Shown here in pieces: positions 1-8,500 of a stretch of DNA of 49,152 nucleotides (positions are counted from its first letter, which is position 1; each line of letters begins with the position of its first letter). Source of the DNA: Clostridiales bacterium (GTDB lineage: Bacteria > Bacillota > Clostridia > Saccharofermentanales > Saccharofermentanaceae); contig JAFWDK010000035.1 in the NCBI GenBank assembly GCA_017513085.1, positions 1-49,152 on the forward strand. The letters run 5' to 3'. Both the position numbers and the translations under genes were made by a program. The notes beneath the pieces are model-generated. The model made no database searches. It worked only from the letters and a program-made list of their open reading frames with translations, and was not told where the DNA came from.

Positions 1-2238
1 CGGCGATTCAATCAGGAAGAAGTATGCGCAGTCACCACCTGTGCGGTTACCTTCCTCGATCTCCTTAACCCAGAAAGCTTTTCCTTCTGGCTCAGATGCA
101 CGGTTCAGGGCGATTGTATAAAGACGCTCTACGAAATCTGCAATGGAAGGATCCTTATCCGGGATTGGAGTAGGATCGCCTGGCTTAGTTGTAGGTGTAG
201 GATCTCCAGGTTTTGTTGTAGGAGTCGGATCTCCTGGTTTAGTCGTAGGAGTTGGTTCACCTGGAACAGGTGTAGGTGTATTAGTCAGTGTGACCGTCGG
301 AGGCGTTGTCGGTTCTGCTACCATGATCGTTACAGTAATACTATCTTCCTTAACCTCCAAAACCTCGCCGGCCTTCGGATCCTGATAAACAACTGTCAAC
401 GGCTCAGCAGTATCAACATGAGCCCAACCGACCTGCACTGTCACTTCCTTGAATCCAGCATTCTTCAGATCCTCTTCAAGGAAGGTCTTCGCTTCTTCGT
501 AGTTCTTACCAATCACATCCGGCATTGTGTATGTCGGCACTGGCGTTGGGGTAGGTGTTGATGTTGGCGTTGGTGTAGTAATCGGGTCAAATCTTTTCGG
601 CGTAAGAACTACACAAGAATCAATTGATAAGACATGATTCCACTCTACTCCCGAGATTTGATGCCAACCGTCATAGTATTTTCCGTCATCAGAAATACTA
701 CCCTCGGAAAAATCTCTTAGTCCGTATGCGCAATTTGAAATATCTAATTTCTCGATTTTATTATCGTAACAATATAGATAATACAGCTTCAGGTTTCTAA
801 GCAGATCCAAGCTAGTTATTTGATTATTGTAACAATACAAAGAATACAAAGACTTATTATTGCTTACATCCAAACTTGTTAGTTTGCAATTATAGCATTC
901 AAAATCATATAGACTCGTCAAGTTGCTTACATCTAGGCTCTCTAGCGGATTCTTACTGCAATACAATTTTGTTATATGTGAGTTGTTTGATAAATCCAAA
1001 CTGGTTAATTTGTTGCTATAACAATGCAAATGGATCAATTGTGCATTTTGACTTAAATCCAAGTTTTTCAATGCATTGCCTTCACAATACAGATACGCTA
1101 GTTTCGAGCATCCACTCACATCTAGAGAAGTCAATTTATTGTTGTAACAAGCAACCTTATACATCTTGGTATTGTTGCTCAAATCCAAAGTCTTTAGCGG
1201 ATTATCATGACAATACAACTCTTCCAAATCAGCGTTTTGGCTTACGTCCAAACCTGACAACTGATTATGATGGCAATAAAGCGTAATCAAAAGCGGACAC
1301 TGGCTCACATCCAAACTCGTCAGTTTGTTTTCATGACAGTATAGAGTGCGCAATTTCTCGTTTTTGCTCACATCCAGACTCGTCAGTTGATTGGGACCGC
1401 AAAAAAGTGCGAGCAACGAATCACACGTGCTTACATCTAAGCTGGTTAGTTTATTGCCTCTACAATCTAGATACTCTAATGAAGTATTCGTGCTTAAATC
1501 CAGATTTGTTAATTCATTTCCGCTACAATCCAATGTATCCAACTGCGAGCATTGTCTGATATTCAAGGATTTAATGTCATTTCCATTACAATGAACCCAC
1601 TTCAAATTTTGATTGTTGCCCAAATCCAATTCTTTTAGTTTATTGAATGAACAAAACAGTCTTTCCAAATACAAGTTGTTGTTTAAATCCAAACTTGTTA
1701 GATTCTGTTTGTCAAGCGACAATTGCTTCAAATTAAGGTTACAGTGCAAATCTATACTTTCCAATTTACTTGTCTTATCATCCGCATCACAGTATAATTC
1801 CTCCAAAGCTATATTATTCCGAAGATCCAATTCTTTCAGACTAGTGCAACTACAGTTGAGTTTTTTCAGTTTGGTATTCTTACTCAAATCCATCCTTAAT
1901 AAATGCGTTGTATTGCAATAAAGGGTAGTTAGATTTGTAAAGTACTCAATTCCAGCCAAATCTGAGATGGCTGAATGAGATAAGTCTATTGTAGTAACTT
2001 TATCTATCTCCTCTTTAGATAGTTTTCCATTCTTATCTAAGTCTATATGATCTCTTATATACATTCGAAAACTCCCATCTGGGAAATCCACTACATCTAC
2101 CTCTTCGAAAGGAACTGCATCCTCTGCGGATATCTCCTCTTCTTCTGCGCGTACTGTCGGGGCAATGCCCTTCCCAATCACCGGTGCAGCCATGATTGCC
2201 GCTACCAGCACGCCTGCTAATATCAATCTTCGTTTCAT
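1..2238 (-). CDS. Secreted LRR / PASTA-like / DUF4214 protein, 3'-truncated by window edge
   Basis: The frame is open from ATG at 2238 to base 1 (746 codons) and continues off the window. The N-terminus (MKRRLILAGVLVAAIMAAP) is a signal peptide, followed by an acidic stretch and a short EF-hand-like DLDKNGKLSKEE segment. About 18 repeats of 21-22 residues follow (pattern LxxLYCxxNxLTSLDVSxN), a Cys-containing leucine-rich repeat. Then come a PTPTP linker, one PASTA-like domain (MPDVIGKNYEEAKTFLEEDL onward), a second linker with three GDPTPTTKP repeats, and the start of a DUF4214 module (FVERLYTIALNRASEPEGKA). It is probably an exported surface protein for binding. AAAGGAGG (2248-2256) fixes the start. 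The LRR part is visibly more AT-rich than neighbouring genes, which may mean transfer. A second DUF4214 protein lies at 11548-12696. Confidence 0.88.
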   Translation of the reverse strand, partial: MKRRLILAGVLVAAIMAAPVIGKGIAPTVRAEEEEISAEDAVPFEEVDVVDFPDGSFRMYIRDHIDLDKNGKLSKEEIDKVTTIDLSHSAISDLAGIEYFTNLTTLYCNTTHLLRMDLSKNTKLKKLNCSCTSLKELDLRNNIALEELYCDADDKTSKLESIDLHCNLNLKQLSLDKQNLTSLDLNNNLYLERLFCSFNKLKELDLGNNQNLKWVHCNGNDIKSLNIRQCSQLDTLDCSGNELTNLDLSTNTSLEYLDCRGNKLTSLDVSTCDSLLALFCGPNQLTSLDVSKNEKLRTLYCHENKLTSLDVSQCPLLITLYCHHNQLSGLDVSQNADLEELYCHDNPLKTLDLSNNTKMYKVACYNNKLTSLDVSGCSKLAYLYCEGNALKNLDLSQNAQLIHLHCYSNKLTSLDLSNNSHITKLYCSKNPLESLDVSNLTSLYDFECYNCKLTSLDVSNNKSLYSLYCYNNQITSLDLLRNLKLYYLYCYDNKIEKLDISNCAYGLRDFSEGSISDDGKYYDGWHQISGVEWNHVLSIDSCVVLTPKRFDPITTPTPTSTPTPTPVPTYTMPDVIGKNYEEAKTFLEEDLKNAGFKEVTVQVGWAHVDTAEPLTVVYQDPKAGEVLEVKEDSITVTIMVAEPTTPPTVTLTNTPTPVPGEPTPTTKPGDPTPTTKPGDPTPTTKPGDPTPIPDKDPSIADFVERLYTIALNRASEPEGKAFWVKEIEEGNRTGGDCAYFFLIESP

Positions 2239-2276
2239 GAATCTAAACCTCCTTTTGCTTGCATCTCATTTTTCAT
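2235..2276 (-). CDS. Possible 13-residue leader peptide
   Basis: A mini-ORF encoding MKNEMQAKGGLDS has its own AGGAGG at 2289-2294 (12-nt spacing). Its TGA overlaps the ATG of the LRR gene (ATGA), and the LRR gene's Shine-Dalgarno lies inside it. This would allow translational coupling. It could equally be chance, because spacing is long and the peptide has no recognisable motif. Confidence 0.3.
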   Translation of the reverse strand: MKNEMQAKGGLDS

Positions 2277-2312
2277 ACTCAAACAACACCTCCTGTTCGA
2301 ATTCAAAATGCA

Positions 2313-2353
2313 GAAAACAAAAACGCAACGCATCCTATACAAACGCATTGCGT
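2313..2353 (-). terminator. Hairpin plus T-tract (attenuator or terminator)
   Basis: On the minus strand ACGCAATGC (2353-2345) pairs with GCGTTGCGT (2331-2323) with one G-T pair and is followed by TTTTTGTTTTC. It can end transcription from the 2563-3300 gene. Because a good promoter lies upstream of it (2465-2493) and the LRR gene downstream, it could also act as an attenuator. Confidence 0.65.
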
Positions 2354-2464
2354 ATTAAACGATCAACAGACAGGCAGAATTAGACAGATGTAACTTAGCT
2401 TGCTTCAAAAGCCTATCCCCACTGCTCATTTTCGTCAACCTTTCCACATTCACAACCTTAGATT

Positions 2465-2493
2465 ATTATCGCACAAACCCAGTGCAGAGTAAA
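2465..2493 (-). promoter_or_regulatory. Promoter of the LRR gene leader
   Basis: Minus strand TTTACT (2493-2488), 17-bp spacer, GATAAT (2470-2465) with an upstream TGC that makes an extended -10. The predicted start near 2458 gives a leader of about 220 nt to the LRR ATG, containing the hairpin at 2313-2353 and the mini-ORF. Confidence 0.55.
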
Positions 2494-2562
2494 GATTTCT
2501 TGCGATCGTATGGCTATTTTCGGTCATGTCCGTATCGTGACACAACTTTCTATTGTTGACGT

Positions 2563-3300
2563 TTAGATCTGATACTTCTTCGCAGGATAAAAAGCAAAAC
2601 CTTGTGACTTTGAACCATCGTCTGCCACAACGTAATAATATTCCCCGGCTTCTTGTACCGAATCGTACATAGAAGATGTCACTTTCAAGGATTCTTCTTT
2701 TGTGGTGCTTCCGGCAGAAGGAGTATAGTAAACATAATACTGCGTAGTAGGATCACCATCAGAATCATAGGTCACTTTAGTGCTTTTTCGGGAGATAAAA
2801 AGAAGTGACGTTTTGAGTTTTGCATCTTCAGGTTTAGGTGCCATTGCAGAGTTCATGAAACTTGAGAAAAAGTACAAACCGACGATCATAACAGGAAGCG
2901 GAAGAATGCATAACACGATCCTGATGATGCTCGGCGTCTTGCCGCGTCGCAAGCTCTTGATCACATAGCTGGCGCAGGTGATCACTACGGCGGCGCTCAC
3001 TGCAACAATAAAGAACTTTATAAACACGCCGAAGACTTTCGCACCCTCTTCCTGTCCGAGATAGTATTTCTCATACTCGATCTTCAAAATGTTATCAGTG
3101 AGAATGATCTTTCCACTCTCCGGATCCGTTTTCGCTTCTTTTTGGAGTTGAGCCTGGTATTCCGCTTCCGATGCATCCCATTTTTTCTTGTAGGACTTCT
3201 CTTCATGCTTCATGAACATCACGCCCAAGAAAAACATGGCAAAAATAGCGATCACGGAAATGAATCCGCCCAGTATGCCAATGAGCTTGTTTCTCTGCAT
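2563..3300 (-). CDS. Membrane protein of unknown function, 3 TM segments
   Basis: 245 residues with three predicted membrane segments: residues about 8-30, about 90-112 and about 126-148. A charged, Lys/Glu-rich stretch separates the first two. The C-terminal ~95 residues form a soluble tail containing a YYVYYTP stretch and a Gly/Ser turn, perhaps a small beta domain. GGGAGG precedes the ATG at 3300. I recognise no family. The gene lies 33 nt after the flavoprotein gene, so the two are likely cotranscribed from the promoter at 5014-5042. No catalytic motif is visible. Confidence 0.8.
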   Translation of the reverse strand: MQRNKLIGILGGFISVIAIFAMFFLGVMFMKHEEKSYKKKWDASEAEYQAQLQKEAKTDPESGKIILTDNILKIEYEKYYLGQEEGAKVFGVFIKFFIVAVSAAVVITCASYVIKSLRRGKTPSIIRIVLCILPLPVMIVGLYFFSSFMNSAMAPKPEDAKLKTSLLFISRKSTKVTYDSDGDPTTQYYVYYTPSAGSTTKEESLKVTSSMYDSVQEAGEYYYVVADDGSKSQGFAFYPAKKYQI

Positions 3301-3333
3301 AGCAACCTCCCTTCTGAATGGATCCTCCGATCG

Positions 3334-4980
3334 TTACAGTTTTCCTAATGCGTGTTTCGCTGCAATCAGACCGAATGTATAGCAACGGCCGAGAGAAAGT
3401 CCTGTCTGATGAAATGGGTAATCGGCGCCGCCGTAAAAAGGACCACCGAGATTTCCGATACAATATAAGCCTTCGATCGGTGTGCCGTCTTCGTGCAGAG
3501 CCTGGCCGTTCTCGTTGGTCAGAACACCGGACACTTCCGCAGAAACACGGATGTGTTTTCTCGCACCCCAGAAAGGTGCTTTCGCGATTTTGTGCATGTA
3601 CTTGGACGGCTTACCGAAGTCTTCGTCGCACTTCTTCTCACAAAGCTCGTTATAGCGATCGATAGAAGCCTTCATGGCATCGTACGGGATGTCCAGTTCT
3701 TTTGCCAGCTCTTCGAGCGTATCGCAGCGATGCAGATCGATGAGGTTCTTGAATACACCTTGAGGCTCCTCGACTTCGCCTGGGATGAATTTGCTCATCA
3801 CCTGCGGCGGTACCGGACCATCAACAAATTCATCTTTCGGCCAGTTCATGTAGTTGTTATCGTAGATCGTAACATACCAGCCCTTCGAACCTGCGCGGTG
3901 ATCCTTGTCACGCATGGTGCCCTTGTAGGACGGCTGGTACTTCAGGATGTTGCCCATGTACACGAAGCCGGTGTACTCGTTAGTGAAACGCTCGCCCTTC
4001 ATGTTCAGGTAGAGGAACGGTTCTTCGAACATAAGCGCCGAGTCGAAATCGTGCATCATCTTGGTGTGACCCTGTGGTTCCATCTGCGCACCGACAGAAA
4101 TTGCCAGAACATGACCGTCACCGGTTTTGTTACTCTGCTTCTTATCGAATTCATCGATGTCCGGGCACCAACGCTGAACCATCGACTTATTATTCGAATA
4201 ATCACCGGTTGCAAGGATCACCGCCTTCGAAGCATTGAAACGGATATACTCGCCACTCTTGCTTTTCCCGATGACCCCCGTCACGCGTCCGTTTTCTGTG
4301 ATCAGCTGGACCGCCGGAGTGGAAAAGAACGTCTTAAGATTCGGACACTTTGCCTTAATGTTTTTCACGATATTACGAAGTGCATTGCCCACGTTCAGTG
4401 GCTTCGGGCCGATCCAAGGCGCCCAAAAATAGCAGTGGTCATCGCCGTAATCGTAGGTGTTTCCACGGTCATTCCATACGCCGGTAAAATCACCGCTGGT
4501 ACTTCTGAATGCGCAAAGCTTGTCGCCATCATTTAACAGTTTGGCGCTCTCGGTATTGCTGTCGACTTTGCTACCATCGCCATATTCGGTTTCTTTCGTA
4601 AAACCGGCACGGTTATAAAGCCACATCATGGCCTCTTCCGAATGGTCGGCGTAAGCCCGCAGCTGTTTCGTATCAGCACGCCAGTCGCACAGGCTGTTCG
4701 TGTGGTGGATCCACTTGGCGATGCCCGCTTCCGTCGATCTCGATTTAATGATCGCCGATCCGCAGTTTCCCTGGGAAACCACATTCGCTTCCTTCTGCAG
4801 AAGCGCGACCTTCGCGCCCTGCTCTGCCGCGATACCGGCGGCTGGAACTCCAGCTGCTCCGGCACCTACCACTACGATATCAAAGTCCAATGTCTTGCTC
4901 GGCTTAAGTTTGCCAAGTTCGACGGAGGAATCCTCAATTTCACCTAAAGTCAGTCCCTCAGGGACAAGTGCTTTTGCCAT
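3334..4980 (-). CDS. FAD-dependent oxidoreductase, fumarate reductase/flavocytochrome c flavoprotein type
   Basis: 548 residues from the ATG at 4980, chosen because AAGGAGAGG precedes it; a longer frame to 5127 overlaps the promoter. The dinucleotide-binding motif VVVGAGAAGVPAAG is at residues 36-49, followed by the Glu/Lys strand end typical of FAD_binding_2 proteins. A C-terminal segment with GGADYPFHQTGLSLGR resembles the second FAD-contacting region of fumarate reductase-like enzymes. There is no signal peptide, heme motif or FMN-binding domain, so a cytoplasmic reductase or dehydrogenase of an enoate, fumarate or 3-ketosteroid-like substrate is likely. The substrate cannot be told from the sequence. 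Transcribed divergently from the Mur/CapA fusion gene and followed by the 2563-3300 membrane protein. Confidence 0.85.
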   Translation of the reverse strand: MAKALVPEGLTLGEIEDSSVELGKLKPSKTLDFDIVVVGAGAAGVPAAGIAAEQGAKVALLQKEANVVSQGNCGSAIIKSRSTEAGIAKWIHHTNSLCDWRADTKQLRAYADHSEEAMMWLYNRAGFTKETEYGDGSKVDSNTESAKLLNDGDKLCAFRSTSGDFTGVWNDRGNTYDYGDDHCYFWAPWIGPKPLNVGNALRNIVKNIKAKCPNLKTFFSTPAVQLITENGRVTGVIGKSKSGEYIRFNASKAVILATGDYSNNKSMVQRWCPDIDEFDKKQSNKTGDGHVLAISVGAQMEPQGHTKMMHDFDSALMFEEPFLYLNMKGERFTNEYTGFVYMGNILKYQPSYKGTMRDKDHRAGSKGWYVTIYDNNYMNWPKDEFVDGPVPPQVMSKFIPGEVEEPQGVFKNLIDLHRCDTLEELAKELDIPYDAMKASIDRYNELCEKKCDEDFGKPSKYMHKIAKAPFWGARKHIRVSAEVSGVLTNENGQALHEDGTPIEGLYCIGNLGGPFYGGADYPFHQTGLSLGRCYTFGLIAAKHALGKL

Positions 4981-5013
4981 ATACAAACCTCTCCTTCTAT
5001 ATTCCAAAGAACA

Positions 5014-5042
5014 ATTATAAACAAAATTTATAAGACTGTCAT
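5014..5042 (-). promoter_or_regulatory. Promoter of flavoprotein gene
   Basis: Minus strand ATGACA (5042-5037), 17-bp spacer, TATAAT (5019-5014). It lies 34 bp upstream of the ATG at 4980. Confidence 0.75.
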
Positions 5043-5073
5043 GTTCACTTCTCCGAAAACGTATATATGATCC

Positions 5074-5100
5074 TTGAATCTCCACTCGTTGTGGTAGAAT
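5074..5100 (+). promoter_or_regulatory. Extended -10 promoter of Mur ligase/CapA fusion
   Basis: TTGAAT (5074-5079), 15-bp spacer, TGG-TAGAAT (5092-5100), an extended -10. The ATG at 5130 follows GAGGT. This promoter is back to back with the flavoprotein promoter. Confidence 0.6.
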
Positions 5101-5129
5101 AAGGTGAATAAATATGTACGAGGTCACAC

Positions 5130-7487
5130 ATGAAGATCAAAGATATACTGCAAGACCGCGCCATCCTGATCTGGGGATACGGCCGCGAGGGAAAATCCAC
5201 GGAGAATTTCATTAAGACGCATTGTCAGGTCAAAAGTCTGGAAATCTTTGAGGGCAAGGAAGAAGACATCGATCCAGATAAATACGACTATATTCTCAAA
5301 AGCCCCGGTATTGCACCGAAAAAGCCGAATCCGAAGTATATCTCGCAGACCAAGCTTTTCATGCAGGAATTCCGCGGTCAGACGATCGGCATCACAGGCA
5401 CCAAGGGCAAAAGCACTACTTCTTCCATGCTCTACCACGTATTACGCGAATGCTACGGCGGAAGTGCTTTTCTCGTAGGAAATATCGGATTCCCGTGTCT
5501 CGACCATTATGACGAGATCACCGATGATTCACTCATCGTATATGAGTTAAGCTGTCATCAGCTTTCCGACCTCGAGTTTTCACCTCATGTCGCGGTGTTC
5601 CTGAATCTCTACGAGGATCACCTCGACCGCTATATCACGAAAGAGAACTACTTTAACGCTAAGAAAAACATTACGATCCATCAGGAGGCGGGTGACTTTT
5701 TCTTCTACGGAAACGACGTGCCGGAGATCGATACACGCGCTGAGAAGCACCTGATCCGTTTCGACGAAGCGATGGATCTCAACATGAAACTGCGTGGGGA
5801 CCATAACCGCTTTAACGCGACGTTCGTCTATCAGATCGCCACAATGGTCTTCGGGCTCGACAGTGACAAGGTCAAGGCCGCGATCGAGACTTTTGAGGGA
5901 TTGCGTCATCGTCTGGAGTTTGTGGGCAATATCGGAGGTATCGACTACTATAACGATTCCATTTCCACGATCCCGCAGGCGACGATCCAGGCGATCGGTA
6001 GCATCAGGAACACGCACACTGTCCTGATCGGCGGTATGGAACGGGATATCGATTATTCTTCGCTAATTGACTATATCCGCGCGCATCAGGATCTTACGTA
6101 TATTTTCATGTATAAGTCCGGACGAAGGATCTTCGATTCGGTCGGTGATCTGCCGTGCTGTTTCTATGTGGACGATCTCGCAAGTGCCGTTTCTATGGCC
6201 AAGGAAAAAACGCCGGAAGGTTCGGCCTGTGTCCTCTCTCCCGCTGCGGCATCCTACGGGTATTTCAAGAATTTCGAAGAGCGAGGCGATGCTTACTGTG
6301 CACTGGTGCGCGGTAGCGCGGATGAAAAAAAAACGACTTCTCTCGTCTTCACGGGTGATATCGGATTTGACCGCTACATGGAAGGCCGCTGGAAAGATCC
6401 GGCACTTCTGAGTGATGAACTTCGCGCACTTCTTAAGAGCGCGGACCATGTGATCACGAATGTGGAAGGACCGATCATGGCGGGAACGAAGAACGAAGAA
6501 AACAGCGGCGCGAAACAGCTTCTGCACTTCATGGATCCGGAAGTCGGCGATTTCCTGAAAGACATCGGTTCCGACATCTGGAACATCTGTAATAACCACA
6601 TCATGGACGCAGGTCCGGACGGCATCTACAGCACGCTGGAAGAAGCGAAAAAGCGTGGCGTACAGACGATCGGTGCGGGCGAAAACATCGATGCTGCCCG
6701 GATTCCTGTCATACTTCCGGAAGCAGGCGGAATTGGTATGTTCGGCGTGGGTTATCAGCGTGCGTGCCGTGTGGCCGGCGAAGAGAAACCGGGCTGTTTC
6801 AGCTGGAGCGATCTCGATGCGATCCGGCGCGTGATCAGTGATATCAAGAGCCGTTGCCGCTGGTGCATCGTTGTGGCGCACGCGGGCGAGGAGTTCACAC
6901 CGCTTCCGTCCCCGTACACACGCGAGCGTTATCTTAAGTATCTCGAGATGGGCGCGGACATCGTCATCTCCCATCACCCGCATGTACCGATGAACTATGA
7001 GACCGTGGGCGACAAGGTCATCTTCTACTCTCTCGGCAACTTCATTTTCGACACGGATTATCAACGTTCCCAGTTTAATACGGAAAAAGGACTCGTCGTG
7101 AAACTGAACTTCACGGAAAGTGCTTTTGATTTTGAATCGTACGGAATCGATATCGTAAGAGGCGACGAGAGGATCGAGATCGGGGAACTTCCGGTAATCT
7201 TCCAGGATGTGCAGGAAGAAGAGTATAAACTTCTCGCCCCGCTTTCAGCCAAGATGCTGGTGGCTGCAACCAAGCGCCAGATGACTTACCTCAATCCGGC
7301 GCGCTTTAAGGATGCGACCGAGGAAGAATGGGCGGAGCACTTTGCCGAACCGCTCCGTACCGGACGCGTGCCTGGCGAGACACTGGATTTCGCGATCATC
7401 TGCCCGCTTGCCGAGCGCGAAAAGGACCAGGACTGGAAGAAGAGCAAGCACCAGGATATCGTCGAATATATTCAGAAACAGATGTAA
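5130..7487 (+). CDS. MurD-like ligase fused to CapA-like phosphoesterase domain
   Basis: 785 residues, two complete domains. Residues 1-~395 are Mur ligase: ATP loop GITGTKGKSTTS (87-98), the MurD signature YELSCHQLSDLEF (138-150), carbamylated-Lys-region residues ENYFNAKKN (172-180), and C-terminal RLEFVG...YYNDSIST (261-280). Residues ~404-690 are a PGA_cap/CapA metallophosphatase-like domain: FTGDIGFDRYM (407-417), NVEGPI (444-449), NNHIMDAG (488-495), VAHAGEEF (582-589), ADIVISHHPHVP (609-620), FYSLGNFIFD (632-641). No signal peptide or TM segment is visible, so it is cytoplasmic. In poly-gamma-glutamate systems a Mur-like ligase (CapB) and CapA are separate proteins; here the pair is one chain. 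The role (peptidoglycan precursor edit, polyglutamylation or another amide ligation) is inferred only. A normal MurD is about 450 residues. Confidence 0.88.
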   Translation: MKIKDILQDRAILIWGYGREGKSTENFIKTHCQVKSLEIFEGKEEDIDPDKYDYILKSPGIAPKKPNPKYISQTKLFMQEFRGQTIGITGTKGKSTTSSMLYHVLRECYGGSAFLVGNIGFPCLDHYDEITDDSLIVYELSCHQLSDLEFSPHVAVFLNLYEDHLDRYITKENYFNAKKNITIHQEAGDFFFYGNDVPEIDTRAEKHLIRFDEAMDLNMKLRGDHNRFNATFVYQIATMVFGLDSDKVKAAIETFEGLRHRLEFVGNIGGIDYYNDSISTIPQATIQAIGSIRNTHTVLIGGMERDIDYSSLIDYIRAHQDLTYIFMYKSGRRIFDSVGDLPCCFYVDDLASAVSMAKEKTPEGSACVLSPAAASYGYFKNFEERGDAYCALVRGSADEKKTTSLVFTGDIGFDRYMEGRWKDPALLSDELRALLKSADHVITNVEGPIMAGTKNEENSGAKQLLHFMDPEVGDFLKDIGSDIWNICNNHIMDAGPDGIYSTLEEAKKRGVQTIGAGENIDAARIPVILPEAGGIGMFGVGYQRACRVAGEEKPGCFSWSDLDAIRRVISDIKSRCRWCIVVAHAGEEFTPLPSPYTRERYLKYLEMGADIVISHHPHVPMNYETVGDKVIFYSLGNFIFDTDYQRSQFNTEKGLVVKLNFTESAFDFESYGIDIVRGDERIEIGELPVIFQDVQEEEYKLLAPLSAKMLVAATKRQMTYLNPARFKDATEEEWAEHFAEPLRTGRVPGETLDFAIICPLAEREKDQDWKKSKHQDIVEYIQKQM

Positions 7488-7502
7488 TGATATGAAGCTG
7501 AA

Positions 7503-7518
7503 GTTAGTTTAATCTAAC
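7503..7518. promoter_or_regulatory. Iron-box-like palindrome GTTAG-N6-CTAAC
   Basis: Perfect arms GTTAG and CTAAC around TTTAAT, extended to AGTTAG/CTAACT. It lies 31 bp before the ATG of the VOC-domain gene. The same motif occurs in the feo promoter region and twice at the right end of the window, so I call it a probable DtxR-family operator. A small RNA hairpin is the alternative. Confidence 0.5.
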
Positions 7519-7549
7519 TAAGATGTATCGATCAACAAAGGAGCCGACT

Positions 7550-8500
7550 ATGCCAACAGGAAATTATCCGGAACACGATATCAACCAGGTCTTCGACTAC
7601 ATTCAGGTCGTTCTTCATGCAGGTGGCGTCGCAGATAATGCTCTCGACGAGATGTCTTTGATCAACCGTCTTTTCGCCGCTTTGCCGGTGCAGGCGGTCG
7701 AGTACGGTATGCAGTTCCTGCATGGTAAGCGTGACCTTCCGAAGTCTTGCGATGAGATCATGCCGCTTTTTATCCGTTTCGTAAATCTCGTTGAGTACTG
7801 CGAGACCATCGTGAAGATGCGAAACATACCTTCGCATCCGACACCGGAAGAACTGGCCGAACGGGTCAAAATGAACGCTTCCCTCGACGTATTCGAAAAG
7901 GCATTCTGCACACCGCTTCTGGGCTATTCATTCAATAACGGAAAAGCCAAAGCAGGTAGCGCGAATGCTTCTGAGGCACAGACATCGGCTGTATCGGGCG
8001 CAGTTTCGGAAGAAGCAAAGAATGCTGAAGCGATGGAAAACGCGAATGAGGATCTCGCGAAGGCTTCCTCTGCCGAAGAGAATACAGCGGATGCAGAGGG
8101 CTCTTCCAACCTGCATCTCATGAACGATTCCGCCCCGGTCTTTGTGTGTAAAGACGCATTGGCGACAGCGCTTTTCTATGAGACCAAACTCGGTTTTTCC
8201 GCGGCGCATCTCGATGATGAAAGCATGCCGCACATCTGCCTTAGCCGCGATAACATTCATATCATTCTCGTACAGGCAAAAGAAGGGGACGCCGTTCGTC
8301 CGCTGCGCGAACTGTACGGCATCCCGTATGATCTTTATATCTATGTTTCCGAGCCCATGATGCTCCAGCTGGAGCTTTCCGGCGCGGGGGTCACGATCGT
8401 AAAAGTGCTGGATCCGGCAGAGTCTTCCGTCAACACAAACCGCGAATTTGTTTTCGCCGACAACGACGGACGTCACATCTGTGTATCGCATCGCGCTTAA
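7550..8500 (+). CDS. VOC (glyoxalase-like) domain protein with novel N-terminal domain
   Basis: 316 residues from the ATG at 7550, selected because AAAGGAG sits 6 nt upstream; a longer frame from 7523 has no binding site. Residues ~1-125 are helical and unrecognised, with many hydrophobic positions. Residues ~130-185 are a low-complexity Ala/Glu/Ser linker. Residues ~190-316 look like a VOC fold: APVFVCKDALATALFYETKL at its start, PHICLSRDNIHIILVQ in the middle and REFVFADNDGRHICVSH at the end. VOC proteins bind metals and small molecules (glyoxalases, bleomycin resistance, dioxygenases); the substrate is unknown. Its stop codon shares TTAA with the stop of the converging kinase gene. Confidence 0.8.
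   Translation: MPTGNYPEHDINQVFDYIQVVLHAGGVADNALDEMSLINRLFAALPVQAVEYGMQFLHGKRDLPKSCDEIMPLFIRFVNLVEYCETIVKMRNIPSHPTPEELAERVKMNASLDVFEKAFCTPLLGYSFNNGKAKAGSANASEAQTSAVSGAVSEEAKNAEAMENANEDLAKASSAEENTADAEGSSNLHLMNDSAPVFVCKDALATALFYETKLGFSAAHLDDESMPHICLSRDNIHIILVQAKEGDAVRPLRELYGIPYDLYIYVSEPMMLQLELSGAGVTIVKVLDPAESSVNTNREFVFADNDGRHICVSHRA

Noticed and set aside
3493..4536. 347-residue plus-strand ORF
   Set aside because: Antisense shadow of the flavoprotein gene.
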